Assembly: GCA_021163775.1 (NCBI GenBank)
Contig: JAGGTI010000066.1
Span: 1 to 47,959 of the forward strand
Length of the DNA: 47,959 nt
DNA from: Candidatus Zixiibacteriota bacterium
GTDB taxonomy: Bacteria > Zixibacteria > MSB-5A5 > GN15 > FEB-12
Direction: 5' to 3'
In this document: positions 17,901 to 26,323 of the stretch, piece after piece
Layout of the letters: the number at the start of each line of letters is the position of its first letter
Numbering within the stretch: position 1 is the first letter of the stretch
The notes under the pieces: model-generated
Seen by the model: only the letters and a program-made list of their open reading frames with translations
The model's database searches: none
What the model was told of the DNA's origin: nothing
Program-made: the position numbers and the translations under genes

Positions 17901-18621
17901 GCAGGGTACGGACACGGTAGGTTCTGTAAACTGCCAGCCTAATGTTAACCGGTACGCTACGGAAGCTTTCGGTGGCGGTTACACTTCTGCTGAATGGCAA
18001 GCCAACGACTGTGTAAACGGTAGTGACTATTTTGGTTTCAAAGCTTACAACCAGCTTCTGATGGAAGATACCACCAATACTCGCGGTGGGGTTCCACTCA
18101 ATCCTAGTCAGCCTATGGTTGATCTTTGGTGGGACTCGGTTTTAGTGTCTGGTTTGAATGCTAAGGAACCTGCTGGGGAAGAAAGTGATCAGGCGATTTG
18201 GTTCACTTATGTTCATGACTACGACCTTGGTGCTACTGATACACTGAACTACTGGACAGTCCTTACAACGGTCCGTAATGGCACCCTGTCTGATCTTGAG
18301 GCTCAGGTGTCTTACGCCAAAGTTTGGTATACCGAGACGATTCGCGGCTGTAGCGCCGGTTGCTGTGTTGGTCGTGTTGGTGATGCCAACGGTTCTGGTG
18401 TTGATGAGCCGACGATCGGTGACGTTAGTGTCATGATCGATGCCAAGTTCATTACCGGCAGTTGTGCTGGAATCTTAGAGTGTCTTGATGAAAGCGATAT
18501 CAACCAGTCGGGTCCGCCCAACGCGGCGACCTGTGCTGATGTCACGATCGGTGACATTTCGATTTTGATTGATTACCTGTTCATCACTGGTCCAAGCCTT
18601 GGTTTGAACGCCTGTTTCTAG
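14947..18621 (+). CDS. large secreted protein with sialidase-like region, shared module and dockerin-like tail
   Basis: The start at 14947 gives a clean signal peptide (KKLLLMASLVILVSLMVALPCHA) with AAAGGA seven bases upstream; the ORF track start 14839 adds residues unlike a leader. The first 600 residues contain BNR/sialidase-like phrases (DYGLTWNPKVNVT, DLHIIWTGTG), suggesting a beta-propeller, but a catalytic set is not identified. A beta-sandwich stretch (NEGNVTLNVTEIGF) follows. Next is a module of about 300 residues (GNVCDWDVPAD ... TVRNGTLSDLEA) that is also found in the protein at 20344. The tail starting at base 18361 (CCVGRVGDANGSG) is the common dockerin-like module. The protein is presumably extracellular; its substrate is unknown. 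Confidence 0.88.
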   Translation: MTKKLLLMASLVILVSLMVALPCHAMRGTKADINDAARSYQIDRFNLTGEYEFVGKVGPVPQSTRIPRTNPLRRTVGTATSPDAGIGVGVSIDLTFDDMQYGFPIGRYISHYWNGEIGTSAQAGVHFVYESVIDTVDGDPHASPILTGYNVYDAAVTSNNWPRGQDGGCDLQSTDEFGYGKWANMAVLGNTNVVIAATSRFFSSLGDDFIGDNMFYFQGAPFNCVYDPRSGINTTFIDTTVYRVHFGTPDDGHYSEQPEITTQFDGANTITHAILAESEPVYGPASNDYVTGNAYLIFTYYRKVGDASGDGSWSSGVVLDSIMQVYSTNGVTLAASPVSGKVCISYSNPGYYGNLLNNEYDTDVFYKESTDYGLTWNPKVNVTTYQNAIGGDPNHFKAWVESPALYDSNDDLHIIWTGTGTSADPYFDGFNWNDFDTDIFHWSRNTGNIIRMARGTYLNDDYLTGSINTLHCGFGGQYSGYIAFIWISECDGKLYIVWNQMQEWVNHGDYTIQPELMEDCAVRVERIAAANWEVMMSVAQMSTPDLWDPARSISATHTPRCGLAEWDDSEGPCGNEYKPAVEAYALDETGLSLTWPVDAVVDLTPEGEPPYDGGWYLNLEYMDDQIPGGFVQDTRGGNEYGLFNSEKWVRLACVEPVEASLIDARPSSIIWPEWVELGQANAIQATVTNEGNVTLNVTEIGFVETSGSGWLSVSESPTPTVPFQVTAGVNNTANFNININASGLSTNTWLDGEIWLLSDAFNKDSLSIPIHVLAAVEVEPVLWDTVMTHANMFDVYFPPEGECVALAVGNSGDLGWGAGSSGLVNLDYVEAETECGERDRDGYYLMGSTAFTILADASDGTNAMLTQSTNDANQGDATGWDPIGTKGSITGGLGTGGNGNDYDSVYTGVFVNRDTTIAMERTVYGPRSADPTNDIINFVIVNTKVYSGDGAAHNHVTIGNVCDWDVPADEVPENMSGKNSSFVYMQGTDTVGSVNCQPNVNRYATEAFGGGYTSAEWQANDCVNGSDYFGFKAYNQLLMEDTTNTRGGVPLNPSQPMVDLWWDSVLVSGLNAKEPAGEESDQAIWFTYVHDYDLGATDTLNYWTVLTTVRNGTLSDLEAQVSYAKVWYTETIRGCSAGCCVGRVGDANGSGVDEPTIGDVSVMIDAKFITGSCAGILECLDESDINQSGPPNAATCADVTIGDISILIDYLFITGPSLGLNACF

Positions 18622-18668
18622 ACAGCTTCTTAGGTTTTTTCGGTTAATTTATTAGCCGACAGTATTTG

Positions 18669-18704
18669 GCGGCCACTCCGATTTGGGGTGGCCGCTTTGT
18701 TGTT
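18669..18704 (+). terminator. rho-independent terminator
   Basis: GCGGCCACTCC (18669-18679) pairs with GGGGTGGCCGC (18685-18695) around a 5-base loop, and TTTGTTGTT follows. It closes the gene ending at 18621. Confidence 0.88.
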
Positions 18705-18791
18705 GCGTGTGCGGTCGTGTGCGGCAGATGTCCCGTTTGCCCCAGATCCTCGTGGCGCACAAAACCACGCACAAAACGCTACAATCAAGTC

Positions 18792-18812
18792 AGGCTGAGC
18801 TTGTCGAAGCCT
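18792..18812. repeat. short REP-like palindrome, second copy
   Basis: Arms AGGCT and AGCCT enclose GAGCTTGTCGA, a variant of the element at 5360-5380. The surrounding gap 18705-19008 also contains GCGGCAGATG followed by CGTTTG, which recurs near 43241-43260 and suggests another shared intergenic fragment. No gene is supported in this gap. Confidence 0.55.
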
Positions 18813-19008
18813 CTCCTGTTTTATGCTGTTTCACAACACAAGCCCACTCGTTGGGTGGGGTACCAAGTGGTATCGGGCGATTCTGCCCGACTCCCAACAG
18901 CCCGAACCGTCAGGCAGGGTCGTCTGACGACACAGAACAATCTGTCTAAACATAGTGTGCAATCGCATTTGGAATACCTGGTCTTGTTTCTTACATTGTG
19001 TGCTAATT

Positions 19009-19905
19009 ATGGTTGGACTAGAAACATATTTAGGTGAGGCGCTGGCACTGTCCTCCGCCGTTATCTGGGCTTTTGCGGTTATTCTGTTCAAGAAGAGTGG
19101 CGAGGTGGTGCATCCGATAGGCCTCAACTTCTTCAAAGGTGCGTTGGCAATTATTCTAATAATTCCGACCACTTGGTTGTTTGGAGAGACTCTGCTTCGT
19201 GATGTGCCCGCCAGTGAATATTGGCTACTGCTGGCCAGTGGCGCGTTAGGTATCGGTGTCGCGGACACATTATTTTTCAAGAGTCTTAATGTCCTTGGCG
19301 CCGGACGATCAGCCATTATTGACTGTATGTATAGTCCGAGCATTATTAGTCTGTCCATTATATTTCTTGGGGAATCCCTGACCGTCTTGCAGATTATCGG
19401 CACTACGCTCATCGTGTCGGCGGTTCTGTCAATTATTGTTGAGAAGCACGAAACCATCACTGATCGCCGGCATTTGCTTTTCGGGGTTACATGGGGAGTG
19501 TTGGCGATGATTACTATGGCGGTGGGTATCGTTATGATCAAACCGTTATTGAACAATTCACCACTTTTGTGGGCTACGGAAGTGCGGCTTGTTGGCGGTC
19601 TGATCATATTGATGATAGTGTGGATGGTTCATCCGGCTCGGAGGGCTATCGCCGCTTCGATTATAGCACCCCAACGCTGGGTGTACACGGTGTCCGGTTC
19701 ATTTCTAGGCGCATATTTGTCAATGATTGTTTGGTTGGGTGGTATGAAATACACCCAGGCCTCCACAGCGGCGGCTTTAAGTCAAACCAGCAACATATTT
19801 ATTTTTATATTTGCCGCTTTGTTCTTGAAAGAAAAGATAACCTCAATACGTATGGTGGCGATCGGTTTGGGGGTCATTGGTGCGGTTTTTGTTATCTTTG
19901 GATAG
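19009..19905 (+). CDS. EamA/DMT-family transporter
   Basis: The protein of about 298 residues has roughly ten hydrophobic segments arranged as two EamA repeats. The first begins LGEALALSSAVIWAFAVILFKKSG and the second begins LLFGVTWGVLAMITMAVGI. EamA proteins export metabolites or amino acids across the inner membrane; the substrate cannot be read from the sequence. Start ATG 19009 is chosen because the protein then begins just ahead of the first membrane segment, although no strong ribosome binding site is seen. GTG 18955 is the alternative. A second EamA gene lies at 41159; the two are not adjacent duplicates. Confidence 0.88.
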   Translation: MVGLETYLGEALALSSAVIWAFAVILFKKSGEVVHPIGLNFFKGALAIILIIPTTWLFGETLLRDVPASEYWLLLASGALGIGVADTLFFKSLNVLGAGRSAIIDCMYSPSIISLSIIFLGESLTVLQIIGTTLIVSAVLSIIVEKHETITDRRHLLFGVTWGVLAMITMAVGIVMIKPLLNNSPLLWATEVRLVGGLIILMIVWMVHPARRAIAASIIAPQRWVYTVSGSFLGAYLSMIVWLGGMKYTQASTAAALSQTSNIFIFIFAALFLKEKITSIRMVAIGLGVIGAVFVIFG

Positions 19906-19999
19906 TTATGTTCCGAACTGTCAAACGATCGCAGTTGACTCGCCGAGCATATCTTCGTTTTTTACCGCCCTATGTTAATCTCACATTTTAGGAATCTGC

Positions 20000-20197
20000 A
20001 TGTCAACAGCCGCGACGAATTCGACCGTGTCACAGGGTAACCTTCTGGGACAAATTACCTCGATGAGCCGTCCGTTTTGGATGGTCAATATTATGGAGAT
20101 GCTGGAGCGTCTCGCTTACTATGGCGTTCGGGTGGTTGTGCCGATTTACATTGCCCGACAGTTTTGCCGGTATCAGACAGGCCGTGTCCACTTTTGA
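20000..20197 (+). pseudogene. truncated POT/MFS transporter N-terminus
   Basis: The first 53 residues (PFWMVNIMEMLERLAYYGVRVVVPIYIA) match the start of POT-type MFS peptide transporters, including the ExxERxxYYG signature. The reading then departs into QFCRYQTGRVHF and stops at residue 65, whereas the family normally has 400-500 residues and 12 or more membrane helices. No further transporter sequence follows before the next gene. A start codon with AGGAA upstream is intact. I read it as a gene remnant left by a deletion; a functional micro-protein is much less likely. Confidence 0.75.
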
Positions 20198-20226
20198 TTG
20201 ACTGAAATCAAATTGTCGCTTATACT
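20198..20226 (+). promoter_or_regulatory. near-consensus promoter for the BNR/TSP3 gene
   Basis: TTGACT (20198-20203) is followed after 17 bases by TATACT (20221-20226). It lies immediately after the stop codon of the truncated transporter and about 115 bases upstream of the start at 20344. Confidence 0.7.
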
Positions 20227-20343
20227 GTTCTAAAGGGACAGGGTAAGTTCGTACGTCTTACTAACAAGCTATGTCCAGCCTGTGCTCACTATTTGTGATG
20301 AGCCTTGTCCCGGTCATCGACAATTGAGAAGAAAGGTCTTGGC

Positions 20344-23300
20344 ATGAGGAAACTCGTTGGCTTTGGATTGCTCGCCGTCTGTTGCGCTCTGGCTGTTATT
20401 GTGCTCTTGTCTCCCGGTGAGAAAAACCCGTGGGATCTTGATCCGGAGGAACAAGCCTACTACGAACACAAACGCTTCAACAAACTGCCCAAGCTGAAAC
20501 GACAGCCCTCAAACTACTTTTACGAACAGCGGGCCTATCCCTATGATCATATTCCAAACGAGCAGTATCGCGAAGCGGTGGCTGAAGCCAAGTTAAGTAA
20601 GCGGCGTCAGGTGGTATCGCTTGGTGTCGAGGCGGCAGTGTGGGAGTCGGCCGGACCGACGAATATTCCAGGGCGAATTACTTGTATCGATGTGCATCCC
20701 ACCGACCCGAACACTTTCTATGTCGGTTCTGCGTCGGGCGGTGTCTATAAGACTACTGATCTGGGAGCTACATGGACGATTGTCTTTGGAGAAGACGGCA
20801 CCTATTCAATGGGTGCACTGGCGGTTGATCCGAACGACGGCAATACGATCTGGGTTGGACCGGGCGAAGCGTCAGCTTCGATTGACTCATATGAGGCAGA
20901 CGGAATCTACAAGAGTACTGATGCCGGTCTGACCTGGAACAATATGCTTTTGTTGCCAACGGCACGTACTGGTAAGATTGTCGTTGATCCGACCAATTCA
21001 CTGCGAGTATTTGTCGCCATTCAGGGGCCGAGGTTTGCTCCCGACGGACCTGATCGGGGTTTGTATAGAACCGAGGACGGTGGGGTAAGCTGGACTCAGG
21101 TTCTCTATGTGGATGATGGAACCGGGTGTGTTGATGTAGCCATTCACCCGTCTACCGGAGTTGTGTTGGCCTCGACATGGTGGTTTACATCCGGGGCCAC
21201 CAGTAGGCTTTATAGATCCGCCAGCCACGGTGATGTTGGCAGTTGGAGCGAGATAACCAACGGCACGAGCGGCCTGCCCGCATCGAGCGATCTCGGTCGC
21301 ATCGGAGTCACCATTGATCCTTCGTCGAGCAGAGCCTACGCGCTCATCATCGATAACGACCAGAGACTGTATGGACTGTATCGTAGTGATGATCTGGGAG
21401 TCTCCTGGACTCAGACCAACGACGGGGATCTGGTTGATACCTTTGGTGGGTTTGGCTGGTATTTCGGTCAGGTACGCGTTGCCCCCGGCGATCCAAACAC
21501 TGTTTATTCTCTGGGCGTTACACTTTGGAAAACTACCGATGGCGGCAGTAACTGGTTCAACATAACGAACCAGACGCATGTCGATCATCATGCACTATAT
21601 ATCTCGCCCGGCGACAATGATGTTCTGTACGGTGGCTGTGACGGTGGTGTCAACTACTCCAGCAATGGTGGAGATTACTGGACGGTCTATCGTAACATGG
21701 ATAACACCCAGTTCTATGCCATCACTATGGATCACAACAACCCCGAGCGGCTCTATGGTGGAACCCAGGATAACGGGACCTTGCGAACTGTGACCGGCGC
21801 TACTGGTGACTGGACCCGTATCTATGGCGGCGATGGCTTTTACACTCTGGTCGATTACACCAACTCGGATATCATCTATGCCGAATCTCAGTTCGGCAAT
21901 CTTGTGAAATCGGTCGACTGTGGGAACAGTTTTACCTGGGCGCAGAATGGGATCGACCCAGGTGATGATGAGCCGCACGGTTGGAATACTCCAATTGAGA
22001 TGGATCAGAGTGATCCCACAGTACTCTACTATGGCACCGACCGGGTCTACAAGACCACCGATGGTGCCGAGAACTGGACCGCCATCAGTGGCAGTCTCAG
22101 TGGCAACTACCTGACGACTATTGCATCGGCTAAGAGTGATGGCCAGGTTGTATATGCCGCATCGCGGGTTGGGGCAGTATGGGTTACCACCGATGGTGGT
22201 TCCAACTGGATCGATGTTGGGGGGGCTCTCCCTGACAGGTGGGTCACTCGTCTTACGGTCGAACCTACCGATGCTTCGATCTGCTATGTGACGATATCCG
22301 GCTACCTGACTGATGGCGACAGGTTACCACATATCTGGCGCACCGACAACTACGGCGCTTCCTGGGCAGATATATCGAGCGATCTGCCGGACGCGCCTCT
22401 TAACGATGTGATTATCGATCCGCACGACAATCAAACACTTTATGTCGGTAGCGATGTTGGAGTCTATGTGACCGAAGATCTCGGTGGTTCCTGGTTGCCG
22501 CTGGGTACTGGTATGCCGATCACAGCGGTTGCCGATCTGGTCATGAACAGCCGCACGCGCAAACTGGTCGCTGGCACGCATGGCCGGTCAATGTTCTCAA
22601 CGATGGTGCCGTGTCCTGATGGCCCTGACAGCGACAGCGATGGCATCAACGACGCCTGCGATAACTGTCCCAATCTGGCAAACGCAGATCAACTCGATAT
22701 TGACAATGACGGTGTGGGCGATGTCTGCGATGACTGCGTTGACCCCGATGGCGACGGTTTCGGCAATCCGGGATATGTCTCGGCTACCTGTCCCGAAGAT
22801 AACTGTCCCGATATTTACAATCCCGATCAGGCGGATGCTGATTTAGATGGAATCGGTGACGCATGTGAACTGATTGCGGTAGCCGCGGAGTACGATACCG
22901 TAACCAGCTCCTGCCTGCAGTTGAATGTCAGTCATATGGGCAACTTTGGTAATAATTCCAGCACAGCGAGTCTGGACTACTGGAATCAGGGTGACTGTGA
23001 GTCAATCTATCTTTACGATGGCAGTCCGATTATTACACGTTATACCGGCAGTGAGTACATAGCCGACTATTTCATGCACGGCAATGATCGCTTCCGGCGA
23101 CCAATTGACGGTTTGCCTAAGTCGCCGACCACTACTACTGCGGACTACGAAATGTTTGGAAGCGGAACGTTTGCCACAAACGACGGCGCGCTGGCGCTTG
23201 AGATGACCTGGTACGCGCCAACACATCCCGATACCTGCGGGTTCGTTATTCAGTGTCTGAAAGTGTTCTCGTGGGATGGACAGACTCACGCTAACGTGGC

Positions 23301-24054
23301 GATTGGCAATGCTATCGACTGGGATATCCCTGCGAGTAGCGGAGCTGACAATGTTGGTGATTCCAGTAGCGATGCCAAACTGATATGTCTCAGCGGCACC
23401 GGAATTGGATGTGTCGATAACACTTCACGCTTCGGTGGTCAGAGTTTTCTCGGTATCACTCGTGCCAATGAGGACTGCGTAGATACTGCGGTTGGACCAG
23501 TGGGCGCCTATACGGGATTGAACGCTAATGATGTCTGGCCAACAGGCGGTTTTGTGGCTCAGGAGACATATGACAGAATGCAGCAGTCGGGCTATAGTCC
23601 GAATACGAATGTTGCCGACCAGTATTCGCTTATGTCATTTGTCGCCGGAGAGACTATCGGTCCTGATGACACTCTCAATATCTACTCGGCGCTCAGCACT
23701 GTTCGAACCGGAACTATTACCGATCTCGAGGCCAACATTCTGAAGGCGCGACAATGGTGTGTCGATCATTTAGCTCCAAGCTGTTCCGACCCTACCTGTT
23801 GTCAGGGCAGAGTTGGTGACGCGAACGGTGTTGGCGGTGATGAACCGACTATCGGTGATATCAGTGTCATGATCGACGCCAAGTTCATCACTGGTGCCTG
23901 TGACGGTATCATCGGTTGCCTGAAGGAAGCTGACATCAACCAGTCCGGTGGTGCTGATCCGACCTGTAACGATATAACTATCGGAGACATATCGATGCTG
24001 ATAGATTATTTGTTCATTACTGGTTCGAGTCTTGGCTTGGCTGATTGTCTCTGA
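20344..24054 (+). CDS. secreted BNR/VPS10-like propeller protein with thrombospondin type 3 repeats and dockerin-like tail
   Basis: Start 20344 has GAAAGG seven bases upstream and gives a membrane/signal segment (LVGFGLLAVCCALAVIVLL). Residues from about 100 to 750 hold many BNR/sortilin-like blades (GGVYKTTDLGATWT, GLYRTEDGGVSWTQV, YKTTDGAENWTAI), typical of a ten-bladed beta-propeller. Two to three thrombospondin type 3 calcium repeats follow (DSDSDGINDACDNCP). Next is a module of about 300 residues shared with the 14947 protein (IGNAIDWDIPAS ... STVRTGTITDLEA). The dockerin-like tail begins at base 23797 (CCQGRVGDANGVGG). No catalytic motif is recognised. Binding of a surface polymer or protein is a reasonable inference. 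A G7 run lies near 22219-22225. Confidence 0.9.
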   Translation: MRKLVGFGLLAVCCALAVIVLLSPGEKNPWDLDPEEQAYYEHKRFNKLPKLKRQPSNYFYEQRAYPYDHIPNEQYREAVAEAKLSKRRQVVSLGVEAAVWESAGPTNIPGRITCIDVHPTDPNTFYVGSASGGVYKTTDLGATWTIVFGEDGTYSMGALAVDPNDGNTIWVGPGEASASIDSYEADGIYKSTDAGLTWNNMLLLPTARTGKIVVDPTNSLRVFVAIQGPRFAPDGPDRGLYRTEDGGVSWTQVLYVDDGTGCVDVAIHPSTGVVLASTWWFTSGATSRLYRSASHGDVGSWSEITNGTSGLPASSDLGRIGVTIDPSSSRAYALIIDNDQRLYGLYRSDDLGVSWTQTNDGDLVDTFGGFGWYFGQVRVAPGDPNTVYSLGVTLWKTTDGGSNWFNITNQTHVDHHALYISPGDNDVLYGGCDGGVNYSSNGGDYWTVYRNMDNTQFYAITMDHNNPERLYGGTQDNGTLRTVTGATGDWTRIYGGDGFYTLVDYTNSDIIYAESQFGNLVKSVDCGNSFTWAQNGIDPGDDEPHGWNTPIEMDQSDPTVLYYGTDRVYKTTDGAENWTAISGSLSGNYLTTIASAKSDGQVVYAASRVGAVWVTTDGGSNWIDVGGALPDRWVTRLTVEPTDASICYVTISGYLTDGDRLPHIWRTDNYGASWADISSDLPDAPLNDVIIDPHDNQTLYVGSDVGVYVTEDLGGSWLPLGTGMPITAVADLVMNSRTRKLVAGTHGRSMFSTMVPCPDGPDSDSDGINDACDNCPNLANADQLDIDNDGVGDVCDDCVDPDGDGFGNPGYVSATCPEDNCPDIYNPDQADADLDGIGDACELIAVAAEYDTVTSSCLQLNVSHMGNFGNNSSTASLDYWNQGDCESIYLYDGSPIITRYTGSEYIADYFMHGNDRFRRPIDGLPKSPTTTTADYEMFGSGTFATNDGALALEMTWYAPTHPDTCGFVIQCLKVFSWDGQTHANVAIGNAIDWDIPASSGADNVGDSSSDAKLICLSGTGIGCVDNTSRFGGQSFLGITRANEDCVDTAVGPVGAYTGLNANDVWPTGGFVAQETYDRMQQSGYSPNTNVADQYSLMSFVAGETIGPDDTLNIYSALSTVRTGTITDLEANILKARQWCVDHLAPSCSDPTCCQGRVGDANGVGGDEPTIGDISVMIDAKFITGACDGIIGCLKEADINQSGGADPTCNDITIGDISMLIDYLFITGSSLGLADCL

Positions 24055-24075
24055 TTTGCTGAAACAGGATCAATG

Positions 24076-24112
24076 AGCGGTCGTGCCGACAGGAGTCGGC
24101 CGGCCGCTTTTT
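24076..24112 (+). terminator. rho-independent terminator
   Basis: AGCGG and GCCGAC (24076-24090) pair with GTCGGC and CCGCT (24095-24108) with a small internal bulge, and a T5 run follows. It lies about 20 bases after the stop at 24054. Confidence 0.8.
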
Positions 24113-24306
24113 CATTGGCGAACGACCATTGGGTACCATGAAGCCAACTCTATGGCCTCCTGAGTGATAGCCTCAGCAAGAGGCTATCATAACCATTATT
24201 TTCCGAAAAGATTCATACTACTGCTTGATTTGCGGCTCAATTTACCGAAAATTATGAATAGTTGGCAGATGTTGCCGCCTGGCGGTTCTGCCTTGGAGTG
24301 ATACCC

Positions 24307-25644
24307 ATGCGCCTCGACGTATATTTGGTTAAAAACAATCTGGCCAGCCAGGAGCAGGTCCAGGAAGCGATAGATTACCAGCGGACACATGGTGGCCGTT
24401 TGGAAATTCATCTGTTCCGTTTCGGTTATGTTAGTGAATCTGACTTGGTTACTGCCCTGGCCGAGCAGTTTCGCTGTCCTGGTATCGCTCTATCGGGATT
24501 GGACATTTCTGAGGCCGCGCTCGGGCTTTTGTCATCGGAAGTGGTTCTGGACTATCAGGTGATTCCATTCCATTTTGATCAGTCAGCCGGGATAGTCAAA
24601 ATTGTCTGCGAGAATCCACGTCAGGGGTTTTTGCGAGAAAACCTGGTTCGTTTGTTGCCCAATATAACTGTCGAGTTGTATATAGCGCTTGGTACTACGT
24701 TACGCCTCGCGATCCTGAAACACTACCGACAATCATTACCGGATCAATGTGAAACGGAGAACGACTCAGCCGACGAAATGATTCCTCAGTCATCATTGAA
24801 TCTCGAATTGGGTACTGAGCAGACAAGCCCCCCAGACGCATCGGAACCGATAACCAACAAAGAATGCCGGTTATTGCTATTAGATGTAGCTGAAGGTGAT
24901 GTCCCCACTTTGGGCCAGATCCTGCAATACCAGGGATATTTGGTTACGGTAGTGCATACCACTGAAGATTTCGTCGAATCAACCTTGAGGTATAAACCTC
25001 ATATTCGGGTTATTCAGGTGCCCGGTGACAGGTCGACTGTGAGTGCAATTCTGAGGCAATTGACCGATGGTAACCATTCGATTGCAGACCATGCCACGTT
25101 CTTGATAATCGACAATCCCGAGAAGCGGGAGATCGGCGATTTGCTCCGGGCCGGGTTTGAGGATATCATAGATTCCAAGAATGTATTAGATCTGTTGATG
25201 ATAAAGCTCAGGCGAACTCGGGATCGTATCAGTCGTGAACGTCGTCGTCGCCATGATATTCTCCAGCAATTGGGAACCCACGGTTCGCTCAATGATATGA
25301 ATGTTATCGATCTCTTGCAGGCGATGGGCCCGACTGGGAAAACATCTCGGCTCAGTGTTACCGGTCAGGGTCAGCAACTTACAATTTATCTCAACAAGGG
25401 TCAGATCACCTATGCCGAATGCGACGAGGTAGTCGGCGCCGAGGCTGTCTACTGTGCGCTCGGCTGGAGGAAGGGAGTCTGGAGCCTGGAGCCTGTTACG
25501 TCCGAAGATATTCCCGAACCAAATACCAGCGATTCCAACGACGCTATTCTGCTGGAAGGTTGTCGCCGTCTCGATGAAGAAGTCCACGATACGTCAACGT
25601 TGTTGGTCGATGACCTGCTGTCGACATTGGATCAGTTCAGCTAA
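24307..25644 (+). CDS. MshEN / pseudo-receiver / DUF4388 (PATAN) regulatory protein
   Basis: The start at 24307 is preferred over 24262 because GGAGTG precedes it and MRLDVYLVKNN is a typical domain start. Residues 1-135 form an MshEN (type II secretion ATPase N-terminal) domain, LVKNNLASQEQVQEAIDYQR; some members of this family bind cyclic di-GMP. Residues about 190-310 look like a degenerate response-regulator receiver: CRLLLLDV is recognisable, but the phosphoacceptor position reads IRVIQVPGD and lacks Asp. Residues about 335-430 match DUF4388/PATAN (DMNVIDLLQAMG ... LNKGQITYAECD). The protein is cytosolic and probably a signalling adaptor. It converges on the response regulator gene with an 8-base overlap. 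Confidence 0.82.
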   Translation: MRLDVYLVKNNLASQEQVQEAIDYQRTHGGRLEIHLFRFGYVSESDLVTALAEQFRCPGIALSGLDISEAALGLLSSEVVLDYQVIPFHFDQSAGIVKIVCENPRQGFLRENLVRLLPNITVELYIALGTTLRLAILKHYRQSLPDQCETENDSADEMIPQSSLNLELGTEQTSPPDASEPITNKECRLLLLDVAEGDVPTLGQILQYQGYLVTVVHTTEDFVESTLRYKPHIRVIQVPGDRSTVSAILRQLTDGNHSIADHATFLIIDNPEKREIGDLLRAGFEDIIDSKNVLDLLMIKLRRTRDRISRERRRRHDILQQLGTHGSLNDMNVIDLLQAMGPTGKTSRLSVTGQGQQLTIYLNKGQITYAECDEVVGAEAVYCALGWRKGVWSLEPVTSEDIPEPNTSDSNDAILLEGCRRLDEEVHDTSTLLVDDLLSTLDQFS

Positions 25645-26323
25645 CGGTGAGTTTGAAGCCGATCCCATGAATACTTGAAATTTCGATGTGGTCATCATCT
25701 TTGAGATGTTTTCTCAATTTTGAAATGAAGACGTCCATACTCCGGGCGTTGAAGTAACTCTCATCACCCCATATTTCGCGAAGGGCAAGGTTTCTTTCCA
25801 GAGTTTGGTTCTGGTGCAGGCATAGAAGTCGGAGCAGTTCAGTTTCTTTGTGAGTGAGCCGTTGTTCCCGGTCATTGATCTTGAGTACGCGTGTCAGCGA
25901 ATCAAACGAATAGGCACCAACCTCAAACTGAGTGCGGGTGTCTTCTGCCGGATTTCCGCTACTTCTTCGCAGTACTGCCCCGATACGCAACAATAGTTCT
26001 TCAACCGAGAATGGTTTGGTGATATAGTCATCACACCCGATCTGAAAACCCTCGATCTTGTCGGCCTTGAGTGATTTGGCGGTCAGGAAGATCAGCGGTA
26101 TGTCGGTGTCCCGGCATCGGACTTCGCGTGCAAAGGCAAAGCCATCCATTATAGGCATCATGACGTCGACCAAACAGAGAGCGAAAGTGTTTTTGCCAAA
26201 CTCGACCAGGCCCGCTTCGCCATTGACACAGAGGGTGACTTCATAGCCGTTCATCTGCAAATGCTCCTGTACGACCAGGCCCAGGTTGGGGTCATCCTCC
26301 AATAACAAAATGGCCTTACTCAT
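25637..26323 (-). CDS. OmpR/PhoB-family response regulator
   Basis: The 228-residue protein has an N-terminal receiver with the acidic pair (LLEDD), the phosphoacceptor Asp in CLVDVMMPIMDG, the conserved Thr in LIFLTAKS and the Lys in YITKPFS. The C-terminal winged-helix DNA-binding domain (RLTHKETELLRLLCLHQN ... RSMDVFISKLRKHL) has the usual OmpR/PhoB form. The start overlaps the kinase stop by four bases (26320-26323), so the pair is translationally coupled. It probably binds the four TAAC repeats between the kinase and the PDZ gene. The physiological signal is unknown. Confidence 0.95.
   Translation of the reverse strand: MSKAILLLEDDPNLGLVVQEHLQMNGYEVTLCVNGEAGLVEFGKNTFALCLVDVMMPIMDGFAFAREVRCRDTDIPLIFLTAKSLKADKIEGFQIGCDDYITKPFSVEELLLRIGAVLRRSSGNPAEDTRTQFEVGAYSFDSLTRVLKINDREQRLTHKETELLRLLCLHQNQTLERNLALREIWGDESYFNARSMDVFISKLRKHLKDDDHIEISSIHGIGFKLTVS

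Noticed and set aside
18831-19607. 258-codon minus-strand ORF opposite the EamA transporter
   Set aside because: Its sequence is a polar shadow of membrane-helix codons; the plus strand carries the real transporter.
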